Source: Hirsutella rhossiliensis
Lineage: Eukaryota > Ascomycota > Sordariomycetes > Hypocreales > Ophiocordycipitaceae
DNA: 64,000 nucleotides
Assembly (NCBI RefSeq): GCF_020360975.1
Contig: NW_025408667.1
Location: 5,642,001-5,706,000 of the forward strand
Reading direction: 5' to 3'
Part shown: in pieces, positions 21,573 to 31,980 of the stretch
How the letters are laid out: each line of letters begins with the position of its first letter
Position numbering within the stretch: the first letter of the stretch is position 1
Program-made: the position numbers and the translations under genes
The notes under the pieces: generated by a model
The model's input: only the letters and a program-made list of their open reading frames with translations
Databases searched by the model: none
What the model was told of the DNA's origin: nothing

Positions 21573-22690
21573 AATTAGATTTATTATCTCGAATTTGCGC
21601 TTCTTGTATTTAGAAATTGAAATTGATTTAGAAGGGATGTGATAATGGGCCTGTTGCGGAGGCAAGAAGGAAGTGCCGGCTGAGGTGCATGATTTGCCAA
21701 AACCTGCCATCTTTGGAATTGCCTTTCTAAGTTCTGGACGGAGTTGCCTATTTGCTGGATTTCCTGGTAGACGTTTCGTTCGATTGTCTGCTGGAATTGT
21801 CGCTTGATTCGCCCTTGGTGGGCTATGGCGACTGCCTTTAGCTCCAAAATCTCACCAAATGGGCTTTGATGCCCTCAAGGAAGGCACTTCGTCAGTGTTG
21901 CCTGGGGGTGTCTGTCTGCCTCGGAGGAGCCCCGAGCCTGCCAGACATCCGTTGTATCCCCATAAAGCGCCAAGCTACTGCCTAAGGGAGGAGACAATTC
22001 TCTAGTAGCTCCAAGGTAAGGAAAACATGTAGTGGTTGTATAGGAATATTACCAAAGAATAATTTCGCTTGGCTGTCTATAGAGTAAGCGCCTCGCGGAG
22101 AGAGAGAAGTCTTTAATCTCCCTGCCTATAAGTAAGGCCTCGCATGCCGAACCGCAAGACTAATAGTTTGAATCTTTGGCAGTGCCACGTTGGGCTGAAG
22201 TCAGTGGAGTGCGCCAAAATCTAAATCTCCAGAACTCTATTGAGAGTTGACCAACCGACCAAAAAGCACCTTACCGCTGCGCCTACACGCCATCCGCACG
22301 AGGAACGGGAAACCATGAGAATTAAACCTGCGTTGGAGGACGACGCCGCCGGGGCTCGTTCATAGTCAAGCACCCCCCCTTACGCCTCAACAGGCGTCAA
22401 GCCTTGCTGTGCGGACTTCGGCAAGGCCCATTTTTTTGAACTCTTTTCACATCTTGGTCAAGCTCTGCGCGAATGCTTTCATCCTGGTTTGTCATTGAAT
22501 CACTCCAAGTGAATCTCATCAGAGATCAGTGGCGTGCCCCCAACTCTCTATAAGCACCTGCCTGCACTCTTCCTCTTCCTCCACCCCTTCCTCCACCTCT
22601 TCCTCCAACCCCTTTTTCCACCTCTTCCTCCACCCCTTTTTTCGCCTCTCCCTCCAACAAGTCTGCCAGCTTCCAAAGCAGCCGGGCACC
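21573..22690. other. Spacer and promoter of the protease-like gene
   Basis: No gene recognised. The last 150 nt before ATG 22,691 are pyrimidine-rich CTTCCTCCA-type repeats (about 22,560-22,660), a common 5' leader in fungi. The open frame upstream of 22,691 starts only with GTG and translates this low-complexity leader. Confidence 0.45.
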
Positions 22691-24670
22691 ATGGAACCGC
22701 AGCGTCCCTCTTGGCCTACCCCTCCCGAGTCTGTTGCCTCATCTGCGCGCTCTCGCCGTCGCGACGCCAACTCCTCGTCCGACAGCGAGCGCGGGCCGTT
22801 TGGCATCAGCTGCCGCAAGTTTCGCGTTGCCGCGCCGCCAGCGCGACCACTGCCTCTCGAGGCCAAAGTCGATGAGATTTCGAGACCTGTCAACCACGAG
22901 TTCGGTCTCACCATCCAAGACGAAGCATACAAACTGCTCGAGAGCTATGGCGTTGATCTTGGCGACAGCTGGACGGACGTATCGGTAGTCGACCGCTATG
23001 TCGAAGGCTACCCCGACACCAAGCAGCCAACCGTGCTCGTTACTGCCTTGTGGACGCCCACCTCACTCGAGTCGTGGCCCAAGATCGTGACGCAGCTCAA
23101 GCAGTTTGTGGACAGGCTGACCAACAACCCAACCTGGCGCCATGTCGACATTGCGGTTGAAATGCTAGCCGCTGAGCTTTGCGCCGTCAAGTATCTGGCA
23201 CCCGTTGTAGGCAACGAGAGGCTCAGCCAGGACTGGCCACAAATCTCCGACAGGGTTACGTCTTTGCTCGAGTCCATTCCCGAAGCCCAGAATCGAGCAA
23301 CCAGCATCTCGCTTTTCCATTTCGGTTACGCTTTGCCTGCCGACACAAACCCCATTACCGTTTACATATCGGTCAGCTACGATTGCCTCGAAGACAGCTG
23401 GCCGATGATACTTGGCAGAATTCAGGACGAGCTGGACAAATGGCCTCACAAGCTTGTTGCCTTCATCGAGCATGGCGACGGGCCTGAGCCTTTTGCCTTC
23501 CAGCTTTTGCCGCCCAAGAAGAATTCGCCATGGCGAAAAGGTGCTGGCAACCACTTCAGAGTTGAGCAATCATACCCGAAAACGGCCCAAGTTGGCGCCG
23601 ACCTGTCGGTCAGCACCTACCTCCAGAGGGACGACGGGGAAACATGCCATCCGCCCACCGGAACTCTGGGCTGCTATCTTGAGGTCGATTGGGTCGATGA
23701 GAGCGAACCAGGGTGGAAGAAGCTTGCCTTGACCAACTACCACGTTACGCGTCCAGCGTTTGACGGATACCAGGTCAAGGTAGCCGAATCCCGGGGGGAG
23801 CCTGGCGACACGAGAGGCAAGGTTGATTCACCGGCACCTGGCTCCACGCTCTGGAAGCGGGATGAAAAGGGGTTTGGGCCCGCCCAAAGCGGCCTATCAA
23901 TCGAGCACCCGACACGATCTTGGCACAACTTCACTGTCAGCACCAACGATGCTGTCATCAAGAATCTCGCCAACTCCATGCAGGCCACTCCAGGGGACCA
24001 AGACATCACCGGGCTGCACCATGAGCGGACCCAGCTTCGTCGCCAGCATTTGGCTTTTTTCGACGGCGGCCACCACCATCTTGGCGAGCCGTGGGCGGGG
24101 TCTGGTCTGGCGGCTCGGACCACCGGTGTCACCAGGCCAAGAAGACTGGACTGGGCCTTGGTTGAGGTGGAGGCAAGCCGTCAAGCGAGCAATCAGCTAC
24201 CCGCCCGGGACTTCTGGATGCAAGCATGGTCCGGCGTAGACGCCAGCACGAACCCTTTCACGCTGCATGGCAAGCCGCTGCGTCAGGCGACAGCAGCAGA
24301 AGCGCTGAACACCTGGAAGAGCGGCCAAACCGCGTACAAGATTGGAGCCGTCTCGGGAGTGACGGTTGGCGTCTACAACGAGTACCGCAGCGTCATATTC
24401 ATGGACCATGATCGCCACCTCTCTCCAAGCCCGTCGTACGAACACAGCTTTCTTGGCACCGATGGTATGGGGCCGTTTGCAACTCCTGGCGACTCCGGCG
24501 CGGTCGTTTTCAACGAGCATGGCCAAGTCGTGGGCGTTGTTTTTAGTGGAGGCAACCCTCAACAGACTGCGAAAGGCTCGTACGCGCTGGTAACGCCAAT
24601 CGAAGACGTCTTTCGCCACATCAAGGACCTGTCTCAAAACAGGATCAGGGATGTCCGGATTGCCTTGTAG
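22691..24670 (+). CDS. Trypsin-fold serine protease-like protein, non-secreted
   Basis: One exon, 659 residues, starting in the context CACCATGG. There is no signal peptide. The N-terminal third begins with a Ser/Pro/Arg-rich tail. It leads into a domain of about 250 residues that I cannot name (LYISVSY-like repeat pairs with SLESWPKIV and CLEDSWPMIL), possibly a duplicated substrate-recognition module. The C-terminal half is a chymotrypsin-like fold with a complete triad in order: His about 351 (ALTNYHVTR), Asp about 487 (RRLDWALVE), Ser about 602 (ATPGDSGAVVF). A GSYALVTPIEDVF strand closes the fold. Cytosolic S1-type proteins of this shape are common as accessory genes in fungi. Substrate unknown. 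The frame is intact although close to several pseudogenes. Confidence 0.78.
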   Translation: MEPQRPSWPTPPESVASSARSRRRDANSSSDSERGPFGISCRKFRVAAPPARPLPLEAKVDEISRPVNHEFGLTIQDEAYKLLESYGVDLGDSWTDVSVVDRYVEGYPDTKQPTVLVTALWTPTSLESWPKIVTQLKQFVDRLTNNPTWRHVDIAVEMLAAELCAVKYLAPVVGNERLSQDWPQISDRVTSLLESIPEAQNRATSISLFHFGYALPADTNPITVYISVSYDCLEDSWPMILGRIQDELDKWPHKLVAFIEHGDGPEPFAFQLLPPKKNSPWRKGAGNHFRVEQSYPKTAQVGADLSVSTYLQRDDGETCHPPTGTLGCYLEVDWVDESEPGWKKLALTNYHVTRPAFDGYQVKVAESRGEPGDTRGKVDSPAPGSTLWKRDEKGFGPAQSGLSIEHPTRSWHNFTVSTNDAVIKNLANSMQATPGDQDITGLHHERTQLRRQHLAFFDGGHHHLGEPWAGSGLAARTTGVTRPRRLDWALVEVEASRQASNQLPARDFWMQAWSGVDASTNPFTLHGKPLRQATAAEALNTWKSGQTAYKIGAVSGVTVGVYNEYRSVIFMDHDRHLSPSPSYEHSFLGTDGMGPFATPGDSGAVVFNEHGQVVGVVFSGGNPQQTAKGSYALVTPIEDVFRHIKDLSQNRIRDVRIAL

Positions 24671-25285
24671 GTTGGTAGAGGAGATGTCTGTTGGACTGGC
24701 ATCTTCCGAGCTAGTAACTAGCAAATATCAAGCAATAGCTATACACGTGCAATGGGGCTGTGAGACGAAGAGACCGCCAAAAGAACATCGTGATCACCAC
24801 TTCATTACTCTACAAAGCTGTATACCAACGTGAACCGTTACCAGAGGCAAAGCAAATCTCTGGCTGCCCAAGACACGCCGCGCCTCTGCCGGCTACGCGG
24901 CCTACCTCTGCTGGCACAGCTGCTATGGGATCAAAATCGAAGCTGTCGTTTTATGTAGTTATTAGTATGTATCAAGGCCAAGGACATAGGTATATATTTC
25001 TTCTAAATGGCAGCCGAAGGTATCAACTCTGTCGCAGATCCTGTCGTTGCTCGATTTGCATCTCATGACGGCATTCACGTCTTCCAAGCGTAGACTCTCT
25101 TTACAACGACACGAAAGGAAAGAACGTAAAGCTATAGCCAACACTCAGGCCGTTAAATAATCGTTCCAAAAGCCGTCAGACACGCGGCGGATAAAAGTCT
25201 CGAATTTGCAATGCGCAAGCTCCGTCCAGCTCGGAAACAAACCAGGTCGAGTCGAGAGCCACCAACTCCACCATCATCATCCCCG
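24671..25285. other. Convergent intergenic region
   Basis: This is the 3' flank of the protease-like gene (plus) and of the AAA ATPase gene (minus). No coding feature; AT-richer, as usual for fungal terminator regions. Confidence 0.5.
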
Positions 25286-27557
25286 TCACAGGGAGTGGCC
25301 CTCGACGCGCAGGACCGTCTGCAGATGGCCCATGGCCAGCTTCTCGCCGCGGTGGCAGGCCAGCAGATTGGCCGCCTTGAGGATGTTCTTGATGACGCGG
25401 CCGTTGAGGTCGAGGGCGCTGAGGGCGTCGACCTCGGCGTCGGACACGTCGTGGGCGTCGTGCCCGCGTAGGCCCGTGTCGCCGAGCCCGACGGTGCGGC
25501 CGAGAAAGGATCGCCAGACGGCGGCGCGGGCGGCGGCGTCGAGCGGCGGGTACTGCAGCGAGACGTGGATGCGGCTCTGGAAGGCCGGGTCCATGTTGCG
25601 CACGCGGTTGGTCGTCAGGAACAGGATTCCCTGGTAGTACTCGAGGGTGCGCAGGAAGATGGCCACGATGCGGTTGCGCTCCATGTCGTGGACCGAACGC
25701 TCCTCGAGGAAGACGTCGCACTCGTCGAGCAGCAGCACCGCGTTCCAGCTGGCCACGAGGGCCAGGATCTTGCCCAGGCTCTGCTCCACCTCGTACGCCG
25801 AGCTGCCCAGGTCGCCGGCGCTCATGGCGAAGAGCGGCACGCGCATCTCCTCGGCCACCGACTCGGCCGTCAGCGTCTTGCCGATGCCCGGCCCGCCCGA
25901 GAGCAGCACTATGATGCCCTTGCCCTTGCCCGAGATGACGTCGTCGAAGGCGTCCTTGTAGCGCGCCTGGCTCTGCGCAAACGCGAGGATCAGATCCTTC
26001 TTGTCCGCCGGCATCACCAGCGAGCTGAAGGCGTCCTCGTCAAACTGCACCGCCGCCACGTCGTCGACGTAGAACTCCATCCACCGCTTGTTTTGCAGCG
26101 CATACCCGCGCACAATGGGGCTCGTCAAGAGGAGCTGCTCCTCCGTCAGGGGCAGCCTCTTGCCTCGGCCCTTCTCGTCGCCGCTGTCGTCGCCGTCGAC
26201 GCTGGCGTCGTCGGAGCTGAAGCTCGAGAAGCTCCCGCATCGGCGGAGCCTCCGTCGTCTGCGGTCTCTGGCGACGTCTTCTTTATGCAAGGGCGTCAGC
26301 CAGAGCTGGCGGGCGTGGTTTTCCTTCTCCCAGTTGGCGCCGTCGATGACGATGCGCGACTGCACCGTCTCGCGCCGCGGCGCCCCCTCCTCCTGGTAAT
26401 ACAGGGCCACGCTGCTGTAGCCGCGGTAGAAGAAGCCAGCGAGGCTCTCGAAGCGCCGGCCACGGTCCGTCAGGGCGGCCCTGAAGCCCGCAGCGTCGTG
26501 GTGATGGTCGAGCGGGTAGCAGGGCAGCGAGGCAAAGGGCATGGTGCCGGCAAAGCTGCGAATCTGCAGGGTCAGGTCCGACCAGCCCATGATGCTGCCG
26601 TCCCAGTCGATGATGCGGCACTCGAGCACGTAGACCTCGCCGCAGTTCGTGCTCGCGTAGTGGCCGCGGCTGAAGCGGGCGGCGACGGGCTTACCCTGCT
26701 TGTGGCCGACGACGAGGCAGCCGGGAGGGAAGAGGGTCCAGGCGTGCTCAAAGGTCACGGCCCTGTTCTTGAGGTAGTCGTCGCGCAGCTGGATGACGTG
26801 GCCCAGCTCCTGGCGCATGATGGCATGCAGCAACTCGACGTGCGCCTTGGCCGGCGCCTCGAGCGACGTGTCGTTGCGCGCGGCCTCGAATCTGTCCCAG
26901 CGGTGGACGAAGCACTCAAAGGGCGCCGACAGCTTGAGGCGTGCCAGGTTCGTCAGGATGCCCGGGTAGCCATCGAGCACGTCGGCCAGGAGGCGCTTCA
27001 GGTACGGCGACTGGATGATGAGGCTGTCGATGGCGAGCGACTGGGCCGAGTCGGCGTCCCTGAGCTTGTCTGTTGGCCTCGTCGTCAGAAACACAGTCCG
27101 TTGCATCATGGGTTGGACGAGACTCACGCTTGCGAACAATGACGGCGTACTTCTCCGTCTCCTCGTTCTCGGCCGCCTCCTCAAAGTCATCGGGCTTCTT
27201 CTCCGTCCATGACCGGTTGCCGTGCTTGTCAAACTTGGCGTACAGGTCCTTGCTCTCGGGAACGATGCCCACGACCTGCTTCTTCTTCTTCTTCTCCTTC
27301 TTTTCCTCGTCGGCCTCGTCGCCTGGACGCAGGCAGTCAGTCAGCCATGTTTCTCGGTGCCCTGTCACACATGGACACGTATCGTCGCCGTGAGAGGCAG
27401 GAAGACACTTACTGCTTTCAGACTTGTCCACGGCCACGTTCTTCTCCTTGTCCGCCGCCGCCGCCGAAATCTCCTCAGGGGTGACGACGACAACCGATGC
27501 CGTCTCGTCGTCAACCTTGGAGACTTGATCGCCCTCGTTCAACATGATGCATCCCAT
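25286..27557 (-). CDS. AAA-family ATPase with N-terminal DUF7025-type region
   Basis: Three exons: 27,413-27,557, 27,128-27,322 and 25,286-27,069. The introns (27,323-27,412 and 27,070-27,127) have GTAAGT/GTGAGT donors and a CTGAC branch. The product is 707 residues. The N-terminus is acidic then Lys-rich (EEKKEKKKKKQ), followed by a beta-rich region typical of the fungal family. The AAA module has Walker A GGPGIGKT at about 507, Walker B LLLDECDVFLEE at about 564, and sensor-1 FLTTNRVRNMDPAFQSRI, which carries the Arg-finger region. No signal peptide or membrane segment. Substrate and pathway are unknown. The family is widespread and multicopy in Pezizomycotina. The start is chosen as the first ATG in frame; ATG 27,545 is an alternative. 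Confidence 0.85.
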
Positions 27558-28594
27558 GGGGTGTGCTGCCGCAGCAGAGAGGAGCTCCCCAGCGTCAACA
27601 GCAGCTCGTTTGTGGGTTGATACGATTGACCGCCGCCGAGGGGAAAAGCAGTAGTCGAGAGCAGACGAGAAGCTGCAGAGGATGGCGATGTTGAGAGACT
27701 GAAAGGAGAAGCAAAAGTCCAACGCAAATGGTCTAGTCCTCCCGCTCTTATAGCCATGGCTGCGCTTGGCCTGGCCCCCAACTACGAGTCAGCAGCTGCA
27801 GATCTCCCTCTGACCCATACATTCAACGCTTTTGCCACTTGGCCGCCTTTGGATCCCTCCCGTGTTACTCACACTCGCAGTCCACACAAGTCTGCCTCGG
27901 CTGCCTGCCTGCCTGCCTATCTTTCTGCCTGGCCGTTGCTGTTCAGGCCCTCTCGCCGGCCGCCGCCAACCAAGGCGCGGCGGCTCCACCGTTTCTCGAC
28001 CGGGGTTGCTTTTTGCAGCTCTTGCGCCGGCCGTGTCCGTCTCTTCACCTCCGCCGCGTGTTCACGTTGGCTTGTCTGCCTTGGCAAGCGCCCGGGGATC
28101 CATCGTGCAGCGGAGCCGGCGCGGGCCGTGGACGGCTTCCAGCCTGTCGTTGGCCCAAGCGAGCGAGATGGATGGAGTACCAGGCAGCAAAGTGTGGTCA
28201 CACTCACAGCCGTGAAGATGCCAGTGGCTGCCTTGCAGATCTGCAGGCTGATCAATGGTGGTGCCCAAAGAGTCATACTTGCTCCAATAGGACCGACGCC
28301 CCCCGCTCAGCCGTGTTTGTTGACGGAATAATTAGTGAACCGATTTCCGAGGCATGCTAGTATTCTATTGACAACAGGTATGCATCGCTGCTCCCGGCTC
28401 TATCTTTGCCTTTGCCAGAATTCACGACTCAAGACGCCCAGGATGACCAAGGGCAAACTCCAGCAGCAAAACCCCTGCTGCATGTACCCCGAGAAACCAG
28501 GGGGGCTTGTCGCCCCTTGTCCGTGAATCTCGTATCGTCGTCGCTGAAACTCGTCCATTTCTTCTCCAGCTACCCGTGGGCAATCGTGCTTCCT
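27558..28594. other. Promoter of the AAA ATPase gene and 3' flank of the esterase gene
   Basis: Both neighbours are on the minus strand. The region is GC-rich with several overlapping open frames but no motif. It is taken as the regulatory region. Confidence 0.45.
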
Positions 28595-30371
28595 CTATGA
28601 CGGCGTCGAGACGGCAGCGGCAGCACTCATCTTCCGCATCGTGTGAGATGCCGGTCTTTGCTCGCTGGGCTCAAGTTCGCCCTTCATCCTGTCTTCGCCC
28701 TCCTCGACCTGCTCGCTGGCCGACTTGCCCGTGTCGGCCTCGCCTGCGTCTCCCAACCCGACGGCATCGACCCACTTCCAATGTCCCACGACATCGCGGC
28801 CGCTTCGGTCAAAGATGGCCTCGTCGTTGTTTACACCGCCCTTGAGCCCGCCGCCGTCGTCGCTATCGTCAGAGTCGAGCTTCTCGACGTGGCCGCCGTC
28901 GACCAAATCGCCTGCGCTCGTTCGCGCCACTGCAACGCCGTTTGTCCGCAAGAGTTGCAGTTGAGCCCGGAGGTTCAGCCGCAGCACCCGCTCGGGCTGG
29001 TCTGCGTCAAATATCTTCTTGGTCAGCCAGGGGAAGAGGATGCCAAAATCCGACTGGCTCAGGTGCGCCGAGTTTATCACGTAGAAGAAGTTGGGTTCGG
29101 GCAGCTTCACGCCGCCGGGCCTCTCGTACATGTGCGGCGTGACAATCTTGGCCGAAGGGTCGGGAGACAGTAGCCGGGCCTTGAGGTGCAGATGCTCGGT
29201 CCATTTGTAAAAGGCTTCAGACTCGACCGCCAGGAGGGCACTTCCACCGGGGGCCGTCGGCACATCGGCATACGCGGGAAGCGGCAGTTTGAAGAGCGGT
29301 GCCGAGTTTGGAGCCATCAGGGGCATGCACCACATGTCCAAGAGCATCGTGACCGTCCTTTCCGTCACCTGCGTGCGGATGCTGCTGTCTGTGGCGGGCT
29401 TAAACAGCGGCTTCGACATGGCATGCACCTCGGGCCTCGCAGCGTAGTAGACGCTCTTTAGAAACTGCACCGTCGTCGTCGCACCGAAGCTATGCCCGCC
29501 AAAGATGATGCGCCCTGGCTCCCGAACGTCGAGCCGCCCCACGAACCGATCCAGGCTCGGCGTCGACCGGTTCCAGTTGGCAAAGCCCTTGCCGCCATCC
29601 ATGGAAAGCACGGCCTCGTGTATCAGGCCCAGCTCCCAGAGCCGGATGCGGAGCTGCGTTTCTCGAGATTCGTAGACTTGCGGGCTAACGTCGTGGGAGA
29701 TTTTCTGGAAGGGGACGACTCGGCAGGTGTTGGGTCCGAGGAACCGATCGGGTTCGTTGGAGCGACGTATGAAGGAGATGACGGCGCTCCCGTCGCGGTG
29801 CTCGGGGCAGACGACGACGACGCCGTGGGAGGCGAGGGAGCCGGCTATGTAGGAGTAGGAGTTGCGACTGCCACCGAGGCCGTGGGAAAAGATCATGGTC
29901 GGCCAGCGCCCGTGTGCCGTGTCTGCTTGCCGCAACTTTGCATTTTTGTATGCGGGGATCGAGGTGTAGTAGAGGTGACGAGGGAAGAAGCTATCCACGA
30001 AGTGGTCAGTGCTGATCAACCGGTGTCCAGCAGGCTCGTCCTTACGATAGAAAATCGGCCAAGGTAGGTCCAATGCCGACGAACTTGGTGTAGGCCGACA
30101 CATGGTGGCGCTGCGGATTGGGCAGCCAGCTGATGCGATTCCCGTCCGACTCGGGAACCGCCGGGTAAAAGACGCGGAACTGGACGGTGGGGATGTCGGC
30201 AGCGGCCGGGGGCGGCGGGCTCGGGGCGTCGAGGTCGGCGACGGGTATCTCGACGTCGACGGTCCCGACCTTGAAGGGGCCTGTGTACTCGGGAAAGGCC
30301 GGGACGGGGCTCATGCGCGAGAGAAAGCCGGCCATCTTGGACGTGGCCGAGGCCTCCTCGGTGGCCACCAT
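28595..30371 (-). CDS. Platelet-activating factor acetylhydrolase II-like esterase
   Basis: Two exons: 30,046-30,371 and 28,595-29,990. The 55-nt intron (GTAAGG donor, CTGAC branch, GATAG acceptor) joins ADFLS to FFPRHLYYTSIPAY. The product is 573 residues. The alpha/beta hydrolase fold shows IFSHGLGGSRNSYSYI (oxyanion region) and SHGVVVVCPEHRDGS. The nucleophile elbow is IIFGGHSFGATT (Ser about 275). LLDMWCMPLM is the likely Asp region and VINSAHLSQSDFGILFPWL carries the catalytic His (about 417). This matches plasma/type II PAF-AH enzymes that hydrolyse short sn-2 acyl chains of phospholipids. The last 130 residues (acidic, then Ala/Ser-rich) are an unusual extension. No clear signal peptide, so probably intracellular. 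Confidence 0.88.
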
Positions 30372-31140
30372 GGTGGAGCGTCTCTCGAGTCGACGAGGCC
30401 GGGCGAACCGTCAGTGCTGGCTGAGACGGCGTTGGATTCGGCCAATGGGGGAGGCGGACGGGAGTGCAGGTGTGGCTCTGCGGCGGAGCATACAGATGGT
30501 GGACAAGAGGAAATGATGGAGGTGGAACGAGGGTTGCAAGAAAGAGGAAACAGCGCAAGGGAAGCGAAGCGAAGCGATCAGAGGTGAAAAATGGATGCAC
30601 GTGTGATTTTATCATGAACGGATGGCCGCAGTGACGCCACCAAGACCCCTACTCAGGACGGACCCTTTGGTGGCGCTGCTGACGACTGCTCGGCCCGGAG
30701 TTTTCACGGTGTTTTGGTATTATGGGATTATGGGGCGCTGCAGGGACCGGAGATTGAGAAAAGGCCGGCCGGTGACACCTATTGGCCACCTTTACCGAGG
30801 CGCAACGGGCGCGCAGGATTACAGGCCATCAGCCACTCCGACACAGCCCGAATAATTACTGAATTGTTGGTCCATGTCTTGGTGAAGTGTTTGTTGGTCC
30901 CGATTGGAAATCCACATCTGCATCTCGTCACTATTTGGTGGCTGGTAGAAGGACAAGTCCCTCTGTGATACTGCAGGCAAATTCTAGCTTATTAGGTACG
31001 TGGTCTTGGGTTTGGCTACAGTTTGCTCCCATGTCTCTGCCTGTGAGGATGCACGTGTCTTGCTGCCGCCGAAAACCCCGCCTCTGGCCGCCATCCCTCC
31101 TCGCCTTGATAGCCTGGACGCATCCCTACGTTTCGACAAG
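30372..31140. promoter_or_regulatory. Divergent promoter region between esterase and ICL/PEP-mutase-like gene
   Basis: These 769 nt separate two divergently transcribed genes (minus start at 30,371, plus start at 31,141). No coding motif. The open frame upstream of 31,141 starts with GTG only. Confidence 0.5.
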
Positions 31141-31980
31141 ATGAGCAACGACGCGGCCAAGACGCTCCGGGCCCTCCACGTCCCCCAGTCCCCCCTCATC
31201 CTCGCCAACGTCTGGGACGTGGCCTCCCTCCAGGCCATCCTCGCCCTCAACCACGACGCCGCCGACCAGCCTGTCAAGGCCGTGGCAACGGCATCGTGGG
31301 CCATTGCCGCCGCCGCGGGCGTCCGCGACGAGCATCTCACCTGGGAGCTGAACCGCGACGCCATCGCCCGCATCGCGCCCCTGTGTCGCGACGCCGGCCT
31401 GCCCCTGAGCGCTGACCTCCAGGACGGGTACGGCTACCGCATAGACGAGGTGGTGAGGGCGGCCGTCGAGGCGGGCGTCGTGGGTGCCAACATCGAGGAC
31501 AGCATCCCCCAGGCTGGATTCGCAAAGGGCATCGCCGGCTCGCTGTATCCCCTCGACGAGCAGGTCCGCCGGCTCCGGGGTGCCGTGTCGGCCGCGGATG
31601 CCGCGGGCTGCCGCGACTTTGTCCTCAACGCACGGTGCGACGTCTTCTGCCTCGACGACACCGACGACGACGGGTCCCGCCTCGCCGAGGCCATCGCCCG
31701 CGGCAAGGCCTTCCTCGAGGCCGGCGCCGCCACCGTCTTCTACTGGGGCGGGCCCCGGCGCCGCATGAGCAAGACGCACGTGCAGCGACTGGTGCGGGAG
31801 CTCGACGACCGCGTCGCCGTCCAGCTGGCGGCCTACCCCGGCGAGCCGACGGTGGCGGAGCTGGCGGAGCTGGGCGTCGCGCGCATCAGCGTCGGGCCGG
31901 CCCTGTACCGCATCGCCACCGAGGCCGTCCAAAAGGCCGCCCGGAGCATCTATTGCCGGGGGAAGCTGCCTGCGCAATGA
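31141..31980 (+). CDS. Isocitrate lyase/phosphoenolpyruvate mutase superfamily enzyme
   Basis: One exon, 279 residues, from ATG 31,141. Superfamily marks in order: LANVWDVASLQAIL near the start, AVATASWAIAAAAGV, LSADLQDGYGYRIDE (metal/substrate loop, about 90-98), GVVGANIEDS (conserved acidic pair), DFVLNARCDVFCLDD, and YPGEPTVAELAELGVARIS with a following GPALYR. The length fits single-domain PEP-mutase/2,3-dimethylmalate lyase-like members, not true isocitrate lyase of over 500 residues. It probably cleaves or rearranges a C-C bond of a small 2-hydroxy diacid. The exact substrate cannot be told. Strong third-position GC shows an established host gene. Confidence 0.85.
   Translation: MSNDAAKTLRALHVPQSPLILANVWDVASLQAILALNHDAADQPVKAVATASWAIAAAAGVRDEHLTWELNRDAIARIAPLCRDAGLPLSADLQDGYGYRIDEVVRAAVEAGVVGANIEDSIPQAGFAKGIAGSLYPLDEQVRRLRGAVSAADAAGCRDFVLNARCDVFCLDDTDDDGSRLAEAIARGKAFLEAGAATVFYWGGPRRRMSKTHVQRLVRELDDRVAVQLAAYPGEPTVAELAELGVARISVGPALYRIATEAVQKAARSIYCRGKLPAQ

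Noticed and set aside
22529..22690. N-terminal extension of the protease-like protein
   Set aside because: It begins with GTG and translates a CT-rich leader. ATG 22,691 has good context and starts typical polar sequence.
25565..27142. Long open frame on the plus strand, 525 codons
   Set aside because: It is the antisense shadow of the AAA ATPase exon 3. High third-position GC of the real gene removes stops on the other strand, and it has no motif or ATG-supported start.
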